Below, one piece after another: positions 8,273-17,633 of a stretch of 38,201 bases of DNA. The notes beneath the pieces were generated by a model that made no database searches, was not told where the DNA came from, and saw only the letters and a program-made list of their open reading frames with translations. The stretch spans positions 1 to 38,201 of the forward strand of contig CAKZMZ010000406.1 of assembly GCA_937129345.1 (NCBI GenBank), written 5' to 3'. Numbering within the stretch: the first letter of the stretch is position 1; the number at the start of each line of letters is the position of its first letter. Source of the stretch: an uncultured Thalassovita sp. Lineage in GTDB: Bacteria; Bacteroidota; Bacteroidia; Cytophagales; Flammeovirgaceae. The position numbers and the translations under genes are program-made.

Positions 8273-10792
8273 ATGAATTTTACCCGAGTCTTACCATACA
8301 TAATTAGCATTGTTGTTTTTTACCTGGCAACTCTCTCCTATTTTTTTCCAGAGTTGATTGAAGATAAGAGCCTTGGCCAAACAGATATTGTACAGTTTGA
8401 GGGCATGTCTAAAAGGTCTGTAGATTACAAAAAGAAAAACGATGGCAAACAAGCCCTTTGGAATGATGCCATGTTTTCAGGCGTACCAGATTATTTAATT
8501 GCTACAGGAGTACCCGAAAAGGCACTGCAAATTATTAAGCACATCACCCACGGCTTGATCAGCAAAAAAACCTCGGCGCATTTGCTTTTTACTCACATGT
8601 TTTGCTTTTGGATCTTACTACTGAGCTTTCGCGTAAGACCTTGGCTAGCTATGATCGGCGCACTTGCTTTTGCATTTTCTTCCTACAATATCATCAATGT
8701 TGAAGCGGGCCATGTTACCAAATCATGGGCTATTGCGTATTCAGCTTTAGTTCTAGCCGGTATTCATCTCATTTTTAGAAAAAAAATGATTTTGGGCTTT
8801 GGCATACTAGCCGCTGGGCTTGCTATACAAATCGGTGCACCACACTATCAAATTACTTTTTATTTAATATTTGTCTGCCTCGCTTATGCCATTAGCGAGC
8901 TCATTTTTGCAATTAAAGAGAATAGAATACCTCTTTTTGCCAAACAGTCTGCCGTGATCATCTTAGCAATTGTATTGGCATTTGGTACGGCAATAGCCAG
9001 GTTATGGATGACCCAAGAATACACGCCTTTCTCTATAAGGGGAGAACAATTGCTTACTTCTACAGAAGAGGGCAATAGCAATCAAAAAAAGGAGGGATTG
9101 GACAAAGAATATGCTTTTAGTTGGAGCCAAGGTAAAATGGAGACTTTTACACTGCTAATTCCTTATTTTTATGGAGGTGGCAGCGGAGAAATGTTAGAAG
9201 AAGGCAGTAATGTTTATGAAACCATATCGAGAAGTTTTGGCAAACAGCAAGCAGATAGACTTACGGGAGTAGGCCCTGTAGTACCTCTTTATTATGGAGA
9301 CCAGCCTTTTACATCAGGGCCGCTGTACATGGGAGCCATTGTTTGCTTTTTGTTTATACTAGCTATGCTTGTACTGCCCAATAACTTAAGATGGTGGATT
9401 TTGGCAGGCGCAGTTACCTCCATGATGTTTGCTTGGGGCAAAAACCTATCTTTTTTTAATTATTTCTTATTCGATTACTTTCCTGGCTTTAATAAATTTA
9501 GATCCGTCTCTATGGCGCTGAGTATGACCATGATGCTCATGCCTTTAGCAGGTATTTTAGCCATAGATAAATTAATGGAGGTAAAACTTGATAATATTTT
9601 AAAGAAGAAAATGCTTTATGCCCTGATCGCTACAGGTGGCTTGGCATTATTGATTGGCGTATTTGGGGGCATGGGTAGTTTCAATACCCCTGCAGACACG
9701 ACCTTTCCGCAAAGACTGGGCATTAATGACAATAATGTAGCCGGTGACTTTGTAAAAGCCTTGCGCGCAGACCGACTTTCTTACTTGAGAAAAGACGCTT
9801 TTCGATCTGCAATTTTAATTTTCGTAGCCGGAGGGATTTTATATGTGATGCTCATTGGTAAATTATCTAAAGGAATATTTTTAGCAGCACTTGGCGTTTT
9901 AATGGTTGGTGATGTTTGGTTGGTAGGCAAAAGATACCTATATGCAGAACAATTTAAAAAGAATGCGGTAAAGCAAGCGCATCAAAAATCTGCAGCAGAT
10001 GAATTCATTTTAAAAGATAAAGATCCGCACTACAGGGTATTTACAGTGGGCAATTTTGATAAAGAAGCCCAAACCTCATATTATCATAAATCTATTGGCG
10101 GTTATTTCGCTGCCAAGCTAATGCGCTATAAAGACTTGATAGAAAGGAAAATCTACCCTGAGCAAAATACCATAATCGGTGCTTTAAGAGCAGGTAATCC
10201 TCCTAATTACAATCAATTGCCAGCGCTTAATATGCTTAATGCCAAATACATAAAATATGGAGACAAGGCAAATCAGGTGCTTAAAAATCCTGCTGCTTTG
10301 GGCAATGCATGGTTTGTTAGTAATGCCAAAAGCGTTGAAAATGAAGACGAGGCTATGAGCGCCCTCAATGGCCTAAACCCTGCTGAAACTGCAGTCGTCA
10401 ATACTAGCGATTTTGAAATTGGTCAATCTTCTTTTCAAGTAGATAGCACTGCTGAGATAACTCTCACAAATTATGACCAAAGAGAAATCACTTATCAAAG
10501 CAACAATCAGAATAATGGGCTTGCCGTCTTTTCAGAAATATACTATCCTGCAGGTTGGACTGCTACCATTGATGGAGAACCGGTGGAAATACTCAGGGTA
10601 AATTATGTGCTCAGAGCATTAGAAGTACCGCCTGGTAAACATGAAATAAAATTTAGTTTTAACCCAGAATCTTATACCACAGGAACTACCATCTCATCGA
10701 TTAGTGGATACATAGTTGCTCTAGCACTGTTATTTTCTTTAGGGTTTTCAGCTTGGAAAAGATATGAAAAAATCAAAACCGATAATGCTTAG
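8273..10792 (+). CDS. YfhO-family membrane protein (GT-C-fold glycosyltransferase)
   Basis: An 839-residue protein with many transmembrane helices over about residues 5-560 and a soluble C-terminal part that ends with a beta-rich domain and one last helix (about 805-825). The early segment GQTDIVQFEGM after the first helix, the WNDAMFSGVPDY stretch and the C-terminal YYPAGWTATIDG motif are typical of the YfhO family (PF09586). These are large GT-C-type integral membrane proteins thought to transfer sugars from lipid carriers outside the cytoplasm, as in lipoteichoic acid or lipid glycosylation elsewhere. The acceptor here is unknown. The stop overlaps that of the convergent gene by 3 bases. 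Confidence 0.85.
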   Translation: MNFTRVLPYIISIVVFYLATLSYFFPELIEDKSLGQTDIVQFEGMSKRSVDYKKKNDGKQALWNDAMFSGVPDYLIATGVPEKALQIIKHITHGLISKKTSAHLLFTHMFCFWILLLSFRVRPWLAMIGALAFAFSSYNIINVEAGHVTKSWAIAYSALVLAGIHLIFRKKMILGFGILAAGLAIQIGAPHYQITFYLIFVCLAYAISELIFAIKENRIPLFAKQSAVIILAIVLAFGTAIARLWMTQEYTPFSIRGEQLLTSTEEGNSNQKKEGLDKEYAFSWSQGKMETFTLLIPYFYGGGSGEMLEEGSNVYETISRSFGKQQADRLTGVGPVVPLYYGDQPFTSGPLYMGAIVCFLFILAMLVLPNNLRWWILAGAVTSMMFAWGKNLSFFNYFLFDYFPGFNKFRSVSMALSMTMMLMPLAGILAIDKLMEVKLDNILKKKMLYALIATGGLALLIGVFGGMGSFNTPADTTFPQRLGINDNNVAGDFVKALRADRLSYLRKDAFRSAILIFVAGGILYVMLIGKLSKGIFLAALGVLMVGDVWLVGKRYLYAEQFKKNAVKQAHQKSAADEFILKDKDPHYRVFTVGNFDKEAQTSYYHKSIGGYFAAKLMRYKDLIERKIYPEQNTIIGALRAGNPPNYNQLPALNMLNAKYIKYGDKANQVLKNPAALGNAWFVSNAKSVENEDEAMSALNGLNPAETAVVNTSDFEIGQSSFQVDSTAEITLTNYDQREITYQSNNQNNGLAVFSEIYYPAGWTATIDGEPVEILRVNYVLRALEVPPGKHEIKFSFNPESYTTGTTISSISGYIVALALLFSLGFSAWKRYEKIKTDNA

Positions 10793-11478
10793 AGCTTTTC
10801 GGCCAGATTATCTGCTTTTGAAGAAAACTCAGATAAGTAATTGTTGATCTTGCTTGATAGTAAGCGAAGGTAAGCCTCTGAAACAAAATTAACTTCAGCC
10901 TCACCAATTTCATGTGCTGCCATACCTAAACCTGCGTACCACTCGTCATGCAACAAGATCGGCCCTGAGGGAATCATGGTAGAAAGCCTCGCCGCAGCAT
11001 TTAATTTTTTTTGTGCACGCAGTATGGTCTTGGAGCAATTTCTCCATTGTGGTTCAAAAGCAGGCACGCCCACTACAGCTAAAGAAATCCTCAAAATAAC
11101 ACCAAGCATTTTCATGGCGGTCAATATCTCTCCACTGTAATAGCCAATGTCAAATGCCACTTTTTCTGGCGATACATCTCTCAGCTTTTCTTCAAATCCA
11201 CTATAACACATTCTTGCCCAAGAAAAGTAAGCCTCAGGAAACTCAGGGGGTGGCATGATGTGCACTTTTTGTTGATTGGCGAAATTTTGTACAGAAAGCA
11301 GGTCTGCTACCGCTGATTGGGTATCAGCCTTTAGGGTTTTCATTTCTGCATTTACTTTCTGGAGTAGCTCAGGATGCGGAAAGTCGACATAATGACTCAG
11401 TAATTCCACAGAATTGAAATAACTGCCTGACCAAGTAGCTTTGTAGCCCGCTAAAAAAAAATCTTTTGTGGAAATCAT
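10789..11478 (-). CDS. Hypothetical protein, mostly alpha-helical
   Basis: A 229-residue protein that I do not recognise. It has no signal peptide; one moderately hydrophobic segment near the middle (ILRISLAVVGVPAF) could be a buried helix. The rest is predicted helical with scattered Trp and Tyr (YKATWSGSYFNSVELL near the start, HDEWYAGLGMAAHEIGEAE later). The start chosen is ATG at 11478 (MISTKDFF); a TTG three codons upstream is less likely. Its stop TAA shares bases with the TAG of the convergent YfhO-family gene, so the two mRNAs overlap at their ends. Divergent carB begins 166 bases away. Confidence 0.7.
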   Translation of the reverse strand: MISTKDFFLAGYKATWSGSYFNSVELLSHYVDFPHPELLQKVNAEMKTLKADTQSAVADLLSVQNFANQQKVHIMPPPEFPEAYFSWARMCYSGFEEKLRDVSPEKVAFDIGYYSGEILTAMKMLGVILRISLAVVGVPAFEPQWRNCSKTILRAQKKLNAAARLSTMIPSGPILLHDEWYAGLGMAAHEIGEAEVNFVSEAYLRLLSSKINNYLSEFSSKADNLAEKL

Positions 11479-11589
11479 ATGAAACAATTGTAAAGGTAAC
11501 GGCGCTACCCCTACTTTGTTTGATGCTTAAAAAGTATAGCAAGCCCAAAGATTTATGTGTACAGCATTTTTTAAAGAACTCTTATATAT

Positions 11590-11597
11590 TACCTTTG
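11590..11597 (+). promoter_or_regulatory. Candidate carB -7 box (TACCTTTG)
   Basis: TACCTTTG exactly fits TAnnTTTG and would start RNA near 11604, about 40 bases before the carB ATG. The -33 region is T-rich but lacks a clear TTTG. Confidence 0.45.
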
Positions 11598-11643
11598 CGA
11601 CCAATTTATACATTCCCATATCTATCTATATAAAACAGTAAAA

Positions 11644-14457
11644 ATGCCTAGAAATCACGATATCAAATCAGTCCTCATCATAGGGAGTGGTCCTATTATT
11701 ATTGGTCAAGCTTGTGAGTTTGATTATTCTGGATCTCAAGCAGCCCGTTCTTTACGAGAAGAGGGCATAGAGGTGACCTTGATCAACTCCAACCCAGCCA
11801 CCATTATGACAGATCCCGTCACTGCTGATAATATCTATCTAAGGCCTTTAGAGCAAAAATACATTGTTGAAATCTTAGAAAAACATCAGATAGACGCTGT
11901 ACTACCGACCATGGGTGGGCAAACTGCACTTAATTTGGCCATAGACTGCGACGAAGCCGGTATTTGGGAGGAGTACAATGTAAAAATAATCGGTGTTGAC
12001 ATCAACGCGATACAAACCACTGAAGACAGAGAGCTCTTCAGAAAAAAGATGATTGAGCTTAACGTAAATGTATGTGAGGGTAGAATTGCTCGCTCTTTCT
12101 TAGAGGGAAAAGAAATTGCCCAAGAAATCGGCTTCCCCTTAGTGATCAGACCTTCTTTTACTTTAGGAGGTACCGGCGGTGGCTTTGTTCATTCTAAAGA
12201 AGAATTTGACAAAGCGCTCACTAGAGGTTTACATATGTCGCCTGTGCACGAAGTTTTGATAGAGCAGAGTATTTTAGGCTGGAAAGAATATGAGCTAGAA
12301 TTACTAAGGGATAATGCGGGCAATATCATCATCATTTGTTCTATTGAAAACGTAGACCCCATGGGTGTACACACTGGCGACTCTCTAACTGTAGCACCTG
12401 CCATGACCCTGCCCGATACGGTTTACCAAAACATGCGAGACCTTGCTATTAAAATGATGAATGGCATTGGGGAATTTGCCGGAGGTTGTAATGTGCAATT
12501 TGCCGTTAATCCCGATGACGACTCCATTGTAGGCATAGAAATAAACCCTCGCGTTTCGCGCTCTTCTGCATTGGCGTCAAAAGCTACGGGCTACCCAATT
12601 GCAAAGGTTGCCGCTAAATTGGCCATAGGCTATAACCTAGACGAACTAAAAAATGCCATTACCGGAAGCACCTCTGCATTTTTTGAACCTACTTTAGATT
12701 ACGTAATCGTAAAAATACCTCGCTGGAATTTCGATAAATTTCAGGGAGTAGACAGAAAGCTCGGCCTGCAAATGAAGTCTGTTGGCGAGGTAATGGGCAT
12801 TGGCAGAAATTTCCAAGAAGCCTTGCAAAAGGCCTGTCAGTCGCTAGAAATCAAGAGAAACGGATTAGGCGCTGATGGAAAAGGCTTTGAGAAGCAGGAG
12901 CACATCTTACCAGGTTTAGAAAACCCTAGCTGGAACAGGATATTCCTTATTTATGATGCCTTTAAACTTGGGGTTTCTCTTCGCACCATACAAAAACTCA
13001 CCAAGATGGATAAATGGTTTTTGTACCAGATAGAAGAGTTGGTAGAACTTGAGAAAGAGATTGAAAAATATAGTTTAGATTCAATTTCAAGGGAATTGAT
13101 GCTTTTGGCAAAGCAAAAAGGCTATGCTGACCGGCAAATTGCCTACATGATTGGAGCACTCGAGAGCGAGGTGTATGAAAAAAGGAAAGAAATGGGCATT
13201 AGGCGTACTTGGAAACTCGTGGACACTTGTGCCGCTGAGTTTAGCGCTCAAACCCCATACTATTACTCTACTTTTGACGAAGAGAACGAATCCGTATCTT
13301 CAGACAAGAAAAAAATAGTAGTACTTGGTGCAGGGCCAAATAGAATCGGACAGGGCATTGAATTCGATTACTGTTGTGTTCATGGCGTTTTGGCCGCTAG
13401 AGAGAGCGGCTACGAAACCATTATGATCAATTGTAATCCTGAAACGGTTTCTACGGATTTTGACATTTCGGATAAACTTTACTTCGAGCCGGTATTTTGG
13501 GAACACATCTACGAAATTATCGAACACGAAAAACCCGAAGGTGTAATTGTACAGTTGGGTGGGCAAACCGCGCTTAAACTAGCGGAGAAGTTGAACCGAT
13601 ATGGGATAAAAATCATCGGCACTAGCTTTGAAGCACTCGATTTGGCCGAAGATAGAGGTAGTTTCTCAGATTTGCTCAAGAAAAACGATATCCCTTATCC
13701 TAAGTTTGGAGTGGCCAAGAACGCCGATGAAGCACTTGAAGTTTGCCAAGACCTTGGCTTTCCACTACTTGTAAGACCTTCTTATGTATTGGGCGGGCAA
13801 AGCATGAAAATCGTGATCAACGAAGAGGAACTTGAGGATCATGTGGTGAGAACTTTGAGGAAAATACCAAATAACCGCATCCTGCTAGACCACTTCTTAG
13901 ATGGTGCTATAGAAGCAGAAGCAGATGCCATTTCTGATGGAAAAGATGTTTACATTATCGGTGTAATGCAGCATATAGAGCCTGCGGGTATACACTCGGG
14001 CGACTCCTACGCTGTATTGCCGCCTTATAATATTGGCGATCTTCTTTTGCATCAGATAGAAGATTATACCAGAAAGATTGCAATTGAATTGAAGACTGTT
14101 GGCCTGCTAAACATACAGTTTGCTATAAAAGATGACAAAGTCTACATAATTGAGGCTAATCCAAGGGCTTCTAGAACGGTACCTTTTATTTGCAAAGCTT
14201 ATCAAGAACCATATGTAAAGTATGCCACGCAAATTATGCTAGGAGAGAAAACATTGAAAGATTTTAAGTTTGACCCAATTAAAAAAGGATATGCCATAAA
14301 AATACCTGTTTTCTCTTTTGATAAATTCCCTAATGTAAACAAGGAATTAGGACCAGAGATGAAGTCTACGGGCGAAGCCATCTATTTTATAGACGATTTG
14401 AGAGACGGGTTCTTTAGAAAAATTTATTCAGAAAGGAATCTTTATCTTTCTAGGTAA
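11644..14457 (+). CDS. carB: Carbamoyl-phosphate synthase large subunit, no MGS domain
   Basis: Makes carbamoyl phosphate from bicarbonate, ATP and ammonia delivered by CarA, for pyrimidine and arginine synthesis in the cytoplasm. Both homologous halves are present, each with a pre-ATP-grasp and an ATP-grasp domain: GSGPIIIGQACEFDYSG near the N terminus and GAGPNRIGQGIEFDYCC at the start of the second half, with the oligomerisation region between. The protein is 937 residues and ends at NLYLSR, straight after the second ATP-grasp domain. The usual C-terminal methylglyoxal-synthase-like regulatory domain of about 130 residues is absent. The stop is clean and a terminator follows, so this is not a frameshift. 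I recall similar lengths in other Bacteroidota. No carA is in the window. Confidence 0.95.
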   Translation: MPRNHDIKSVLIIGSGPIIIGQACEFDYSGSQAARSLREEGIEVTLINSNPATIMTDPVTADNIYLRPLEQKYIVEILEKHQIDAVLPTMGGQTALNLAIDCDEAGIWEEYNVKIIGVDINAIQTTEDRELFRKKMIELNVNVCEGRIARSFLEGKEIAQEIGFPLVIRPSFTLGGTGGGFVHSKEEFDKALTRGLHMSPVHEVLIEQSILGWKEYELELLRDNAGNIIIICSIENVDPMGVHTGDSLTVAPAMTLPDTVYQNMRDLAIKMMNGIGEFAGGCNVQFAVNPDDDSIVGIEINPRVSRSSALASKATGYPIAKVAAKLAIGYNLDELKNAITGSTSAFFEPTLDYVIVKIPRWNFDKFQGVDRKLGLQMKSVGEVMGIGRNFQEALQKACQSLEIKRNGLGADGKGFEKQEHILPGLENPSWNRIFLIYDAFKLGVSLRTIQKLTKMDKWFLYQIEELVELEKEIEKYSLDSISRELMLLAKQKGYADRQIAYMIGALESEVYEKRKEMGIRRTWKLVDTCAAEFSAQTPYYYSTFDEENESVSSDKKKIVVLGAGPNRIGQGIEFDYCCVHGVLAARESGYETIMINCNPETVSTDFDISDKLYFEPVFWEHIYEIIEHEKPEGVIVQLGGQTALKLAEKLNRYGIKIIGTSFEALDLAEDRGSFSDLLKKNDIPYPKFGVAKNADEALEVCQDLGFPLLVRPSYVLGGQSMKIVINEEELEDHVVRTLRKIPNNRILLDHFLDGAIEAEADAISDGKDVYIIGVMQHIEPAGIHSGDSYAVLPPYNIGDLLLHQIEDYTRKIAIELKTVGLLNIQFAIKDDKVYIIEANPRASRTVPFICKAYQEPYVKYATQIMLGEKTLKDFKFDPIKKGYAIKIPVFSFDKFPNVNKELGPEMKSTGEAIYFIDDLRDGFFRKIYSERNLYLSR

Positions 14458-14557
14458 GTAAAGCTGACCGTAACTTAAACATATTTTGTTTACAGACCTT
14501 AAGTTGTGTGCTGCAATATAAAATGGATTGAGAACTGTAGCATATTAGAAAATTAAT

Positions 14558-14597
14558 AAGGGCAGATTAGGATACCATACCGAAACATCTGCCTTTT
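14558..14597 (+). terminator. carB terminator
   Basis: AAGGGCAGAT (14558-14567) pairs over 10 bp, with one G-U, with ATCTGCCTTT (14587-14596), followed by more T. The loop is 19 bases. It lies 100 bases after the carB stop. Confidence 0.7.
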
Positions 14598-14726
14598 ATT
14601 AAATTTGCTTCTTATTCTTGATCTGTTCTTTAAAGTGGCCATTGCCTAAAAATCCCACGAAACCATTACATAAAATAACAAGTTCTTATCTAAAGGGTAT
14701 AAAAAAATATTGCCAAATTATTGACC

Positions 14727-14984
14727 ATGATTTTCAAATTTCTAATAGTTTCAATACTGATCATTTACTTACTTGCCAGATTTTGGGGCTTTATCTATAG
14801 GGTAATCGCTGCTTTTCAAGGAAAGGATACTACGGGGCGTTTTCAAAAAAAACAAGATTCAAATAAAGGTTACGAAACCCGTGAGCAGGACAATATGAGA
14901 ATATTTATACCCAAGAAAAACAATTCAGGTAAGCGCTCAAAAGAAGGCGAATACGTAGATTATAAAGACATCAAAGACGATTAG
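14727..14984 (+). CDS. DUF4834-family small membrane protein
   Basis: An 85-residue protein with one N-terminal transmembrane helix (IFKFLIVSILIIYLLARFWGF) and a charged cytoplasmic tail ending GEYVDYKDIKDD. The hydrophobic start plus the C-terminal GEYVDYxxIK motif fits DUF4834, a small family confined to Bacteroidota with no known function. The start chosen is ATG at 14727; a TTG two codons earlier is in frame but less likely. It sits between the carB terminator and the convergent HSP90-family gene, with 41 bases to that gene's stop. Confidence 0.75.
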   Translation: MIFKFLIVSILIIYLLARFWGFIYRVIAAFQGKDTTGRFQKKQDSNKGYETREQDNMRIFIPKKNNSGKRSKEGEYVDYKDIKDD

Positions 14985-15025
14985 CAAATATATTTGTGCA
15001 CATAAGAGTTTTAAAAAAGTTTTGC

Positions 15026-16822
15026 TTATTCCATCCCAAAATCTATTAGCTTAGTAAGCCCGTCGCTCAAAATATTTAAGTCTTCTTGTTGCAGAGGATG
15101 ATGCCCTAAAAGTAGGGCTTGAACGTACATCACTTTAATATACAAACTCAGCTTATCTTCTTGGCTTAAAGCGATAAGTTTCTTTACAACAGGGTTTTCC
15201 AAATTAAAGCAAAGCTTGGCATAACCACTTATAAATTCATTTTTGGCCAGTTCGTTCATAATGCCTCCCCAAAGAGTGTTATCATCATTTGGCTTTTTCA
15301 TTGAATTTAAGAAAGCCGTAAACTCATCTTTGCTATAAAGCGTCGCTAAGTTAGATGGATTAAATTTCTTTAGAATGGCTTGGCATTTATAGTCTTGCAG
15401 TACAGAATTGGCAATTTTCATAAAATAGGCGGCTTGCTCTTTTTCTGTAGGGAGCGGTTCTTCAAAATTCTCTATAAAGTGCTCCGTATTTACTTGAACG
15501 ATTGTTTTTCCCTTTTGTAGTCGCTCTAGTTTTTCGAGTAACTCGCGCTTGTAGGTATAGCCCGAGTTTATAATGGGTATGCCTTGCGCGGCAGCTATAC
15601 CAGCAATTTGCCTAAATTCGTCTACATCAGGAATGTGCCTAATTTCATGAGAGATTTTTTCGAACTCAGGCAGGGTCAGATTGCCGCGATCTGTCTCAAA
15701 TGGAACATAGGGTATGATGATTTTAAAGAATTCATCGTCATGAAGCGCCAAAGTATTCATGGCGTGATAATGCAAAACGTACAAGCGCTTTAATTTCTCA
15801 GGCGAGTTTTCTTCTAGCGACATCAAATATTCTTTGATCAAATCGCCCAATTCGTTTCTAGTTTTTCTTAGTTGTTTGTCTTCATAAAAAGCTTCTCTAG
15901 ATGCAGTAGGTCTCAAAACCTCTGTATTGATAATGCACTTGACAAAAAATGCCCAATCTGGCAAAAGGTTGTCTGCCTTTTCAGAAATAAGCATATGTTT
16001 AAGATACACCTTGTGCGTAACTTTTGCAGAAGGACTTACTTCGTGAGGTAAGATGTAGGCCACGCCCTGCGTATCTCCATCTGGAGTTAATAATGGAATG
16101 TAATCAGTGAAGGTGATACCAAAGTTATCTTTACCATAATCGAGTATGGCTTGTTTTTCTATTTCTTCATCTTCGAAATATACTTCCCAGGGAGCCCTAA
16201 CAGCATTGATCAATTTCTTTTCTGAACCAATTATGACGTTTACAGGATAGGGCAAAAGCGCTCCGTACAAATGAAGGGTTTCTGAGAGTTTTTCTACATC
16301 AAAATAGGTTTCCTTTCCCTTTTTTGCCTGAATAAAGATTTTTGTTCCTGCATCATAATCCCCTTCAAGTTCTTTATATGAATATGAGCCATCAGAGCGG
16401 CCTCTCCACTCAATTGCTTTTTCGGCCTTTACAGATTTGGTGATCATAATTATCTCATTGGTCACCATAAAGCAAGAAAGTAACCCTATACCAAATTGCC
16501 CGATAAAGTCTTTGCGCTTTTTTTGCAAGGCATCTCGTTTAGAACTTGATCCGATACTCGACAAAAAAGCGTGCACTTCGTCCATGGTTAGGCCTATGCC
16601 GTTATCTTCAAAAATAATCTGAGCTGGCATATCCATTTCAGCCGCTATCAATTCTACTTGCACCTCTGCTTTAAACGACCGATCCATTTGGCTTCTTGCG
16701 CTAATGGCATCAGTAGCATTTTGTAGCAATTCCCTAATAAAAACCTTTTCCTCACTATATAGGTGATTTGAGAGAATATCGATGATTCCTCCCAAATTCA
16801 CCTGAAAATTATGTTCTTTCAT
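15026..16822 (-). CDS. HSP90-family ATPase/chaperone, divergent HtpG relative
   Basis: A 598-residue cytoplasmic protein with the GHKL ATPase domain of HSP90. ELLQNATDAI (31-40) supplies the catalytic Glu and Mg-binding Asn, EDNGIG (72-77) binds adenine, and GQFGIG (108-113) is the lid glycine motif. A middle domain and C-terminal dimerisation region follow. The opening EHNFQVNLGGIIDILSNHLYS and the length are those of the divergent HSP90-family group (PRK14083 type) rather than classical HtpG, which is usually longer and opens differently. It therefore may be a second HSP90 of the cell, with classical htpG elsewhere (inference). It is monocistronic and convergent with the DUF4834 gene. Confidence 0.88.
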   Translation of the reverse strand: MKEHNFQVNLGGIIDILSNHLYSEEKVFIRELLQNATDAISARSQMDRSFKAEVQVELIAAEMDMPAQIIFEDNGIGLTMDEVHAFLSSIGSSSKRDALQKKRKDFIGQFGIGLLSCFMVTNEIIMITKSVKAEKAIEWRGRSDGSYSYKELEGDYDAGTKIFIQAKKGKETYFDVEKLSETLHLYGALLPYPVNVIIGSEKKLINAVRAPWEVYFEDEEIEKQAILDYGKDNFGITFTDYIPLLTPDGDTQGVAYILPHEVSPSAKVTHKVYLKHMLISEKADNLLPDWAFFVKCIINTEVLRPTASREAFYEDKQLRKTRNELGDLIKEYLMSLEENSPEKLKRLYVLHYHAMNTLALHDDEFFKIIIPYVPFETDRGNLTLPEFEKISHEIRHIPDVDEFRQIAGIAAAQGIPIINSGYTYKRELLEKLERLQKGKTIVQVNTEHFIENFEEPLPTEKEQAAYFMKIANSVLQDYKCQAILKKFNPSNLATLYSKDEFTAFLNSMKKPNDDNTLWGGIMNELAKNEFISGYAKLCFNLENPVVKKLIALSQEDKLSLYIKVMYVQALLLGHHPLQQEDLNILSDGLTKLIDFGME

Positions 16823-17061
16823 ATTTTTCTAACTTCAATCAACTAGTAAACTAACTATAAGCACATCAGTTAGCAATATTTTGCTTTTTCTTTTATAAAT
16901 CTGGAACAGCCTAAAAACTGATGAGACTACCACTAAATTTTTTTGATTTGGCAAAAGAGATAAATTGAAATGGGATGTGACAATACTTTTTTAGAATGCT
17001 ATTTAGTCATTTCAACCTTTTATACCATTTATTTTACAAGAAGGGAAAATTAAATGTTAGA

Positions 17062-17098
17062 CAAAAAAAAAGAACCCAATCCAACTTGGATTGAGCTC
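17062..17098 (-). terminator. Terminator of small RNA copy 2
   Basis: A 12- to 13-bp stem (17072-17098 including the apex), followed on the minus strand by nine T (the A run at 17063-17071). Confidence 0.9.
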
Positions 17099-17157
17099 TA
17101 TTGATTTAACAATTAAACCAAATAATCCTTAAAATATCCTACTTAAAGTCAAATACA
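17064..17157 (-). ncRNA. Candidate small RNA, copy 2 (paired with 7895-8019)
   Basis: On the minus strand, 17147 down to 17105 carries the same 43-base core as copy 1 with no mismatch. The terminator hairpin is GAGCTCAATCCAA and its partner TTGGATTGGGTTC around a single central G (17098 down to 17072), followed by nine T. The hairpin differs from copy 1 at many bases on both arms yet still pairs, as expected for a conserved RNA structure. A near-consensus -7 box (TGTATTTG, 17157-17150) abuts the core, so the RNA may begin within it and be about 80 bases long. Sequence upstream of the core is unrelated to copy 1, so the conserved unit is core plus terminator. Confidence 0.65.
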
Positions 17158-17587
17158 CAATTAATTGACTTGTGCAATTATATGGTAATGTGGTATTTCA
17201 TGTAATCAGGATTCGATTAAGGTTAAAATTAACTCGATTAATAATGCTTGAAAGCAGACTAGTTTAAGAGACTTATTTTCAATAAGTTATAAGAAGATAA
17301 TTGCAGCTTTTACAGAAAACTGAGCATAGCTTTCATTCTAGACCCAACTTCAGTACTTAGACAAAATCTCCAAGTAACACTTATAAGAAAAATACCATCA
17401 TATCAATAATTCAATCTATATTTAATGGTTTTGTACAATTATTAGCATTTAAAATGTAGTTTTAAAAAGCAATGCATTAATAAATTGATACTGAAGATAT
17501 AATTTTAGAATACATTTTTGCTATATTATTAATATTTTTAACTTAAAATAATAATAATTAAAATTTTATAAATATTTGTTTGAAATA
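17158..17587. other. Very A+T-rich intergenic stretch, no gene seen
   Basis: About 430 bases between the minus-strand small RNA and the plus-strand tRNA-like array. No frame of useful length, no further copy of either repeat and no strong hairpin. The last 100 bases are almost pure A/T, which could act as an UP-like or curved element before the array promoter (inference). Confidence 0.6.
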
Positions 17588-17619
17588 TTTGCAACATATA
17601 GGCAGCAGAATTACATTTG
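17588..17619 (+). promoter_or_regulatory. Promoter of the tRNA-like array
   Basis: TTTG (17588-17591), then 20 bases, then TACATTTG (17612-17619). This matches the Bacteroidota primary-sigma consensus TTTG-N19-21-TAnnTTTG in both boxes and in spacing. The expected start near 17626 gives a leader of about 8 bases before the first acceptor stem. No such box lies in the spacers before copies 2 and 3, so the three units are likely one transcript. Confidence 0.75.
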
Positions 17620-17633
17620 TATCAATATTTCAC

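Noticed and set aside
11644-14457. carB as a truncated or frameshifted gene
   Set aside because: The stop is followed by non-coding sequence and a terminator, and the length suits a form without the MGS domain.
14618-14800. 60-codon frame overlapping the DUF4834 gene
   Set aside because: Different frame from a recognised family member, with no homology features.
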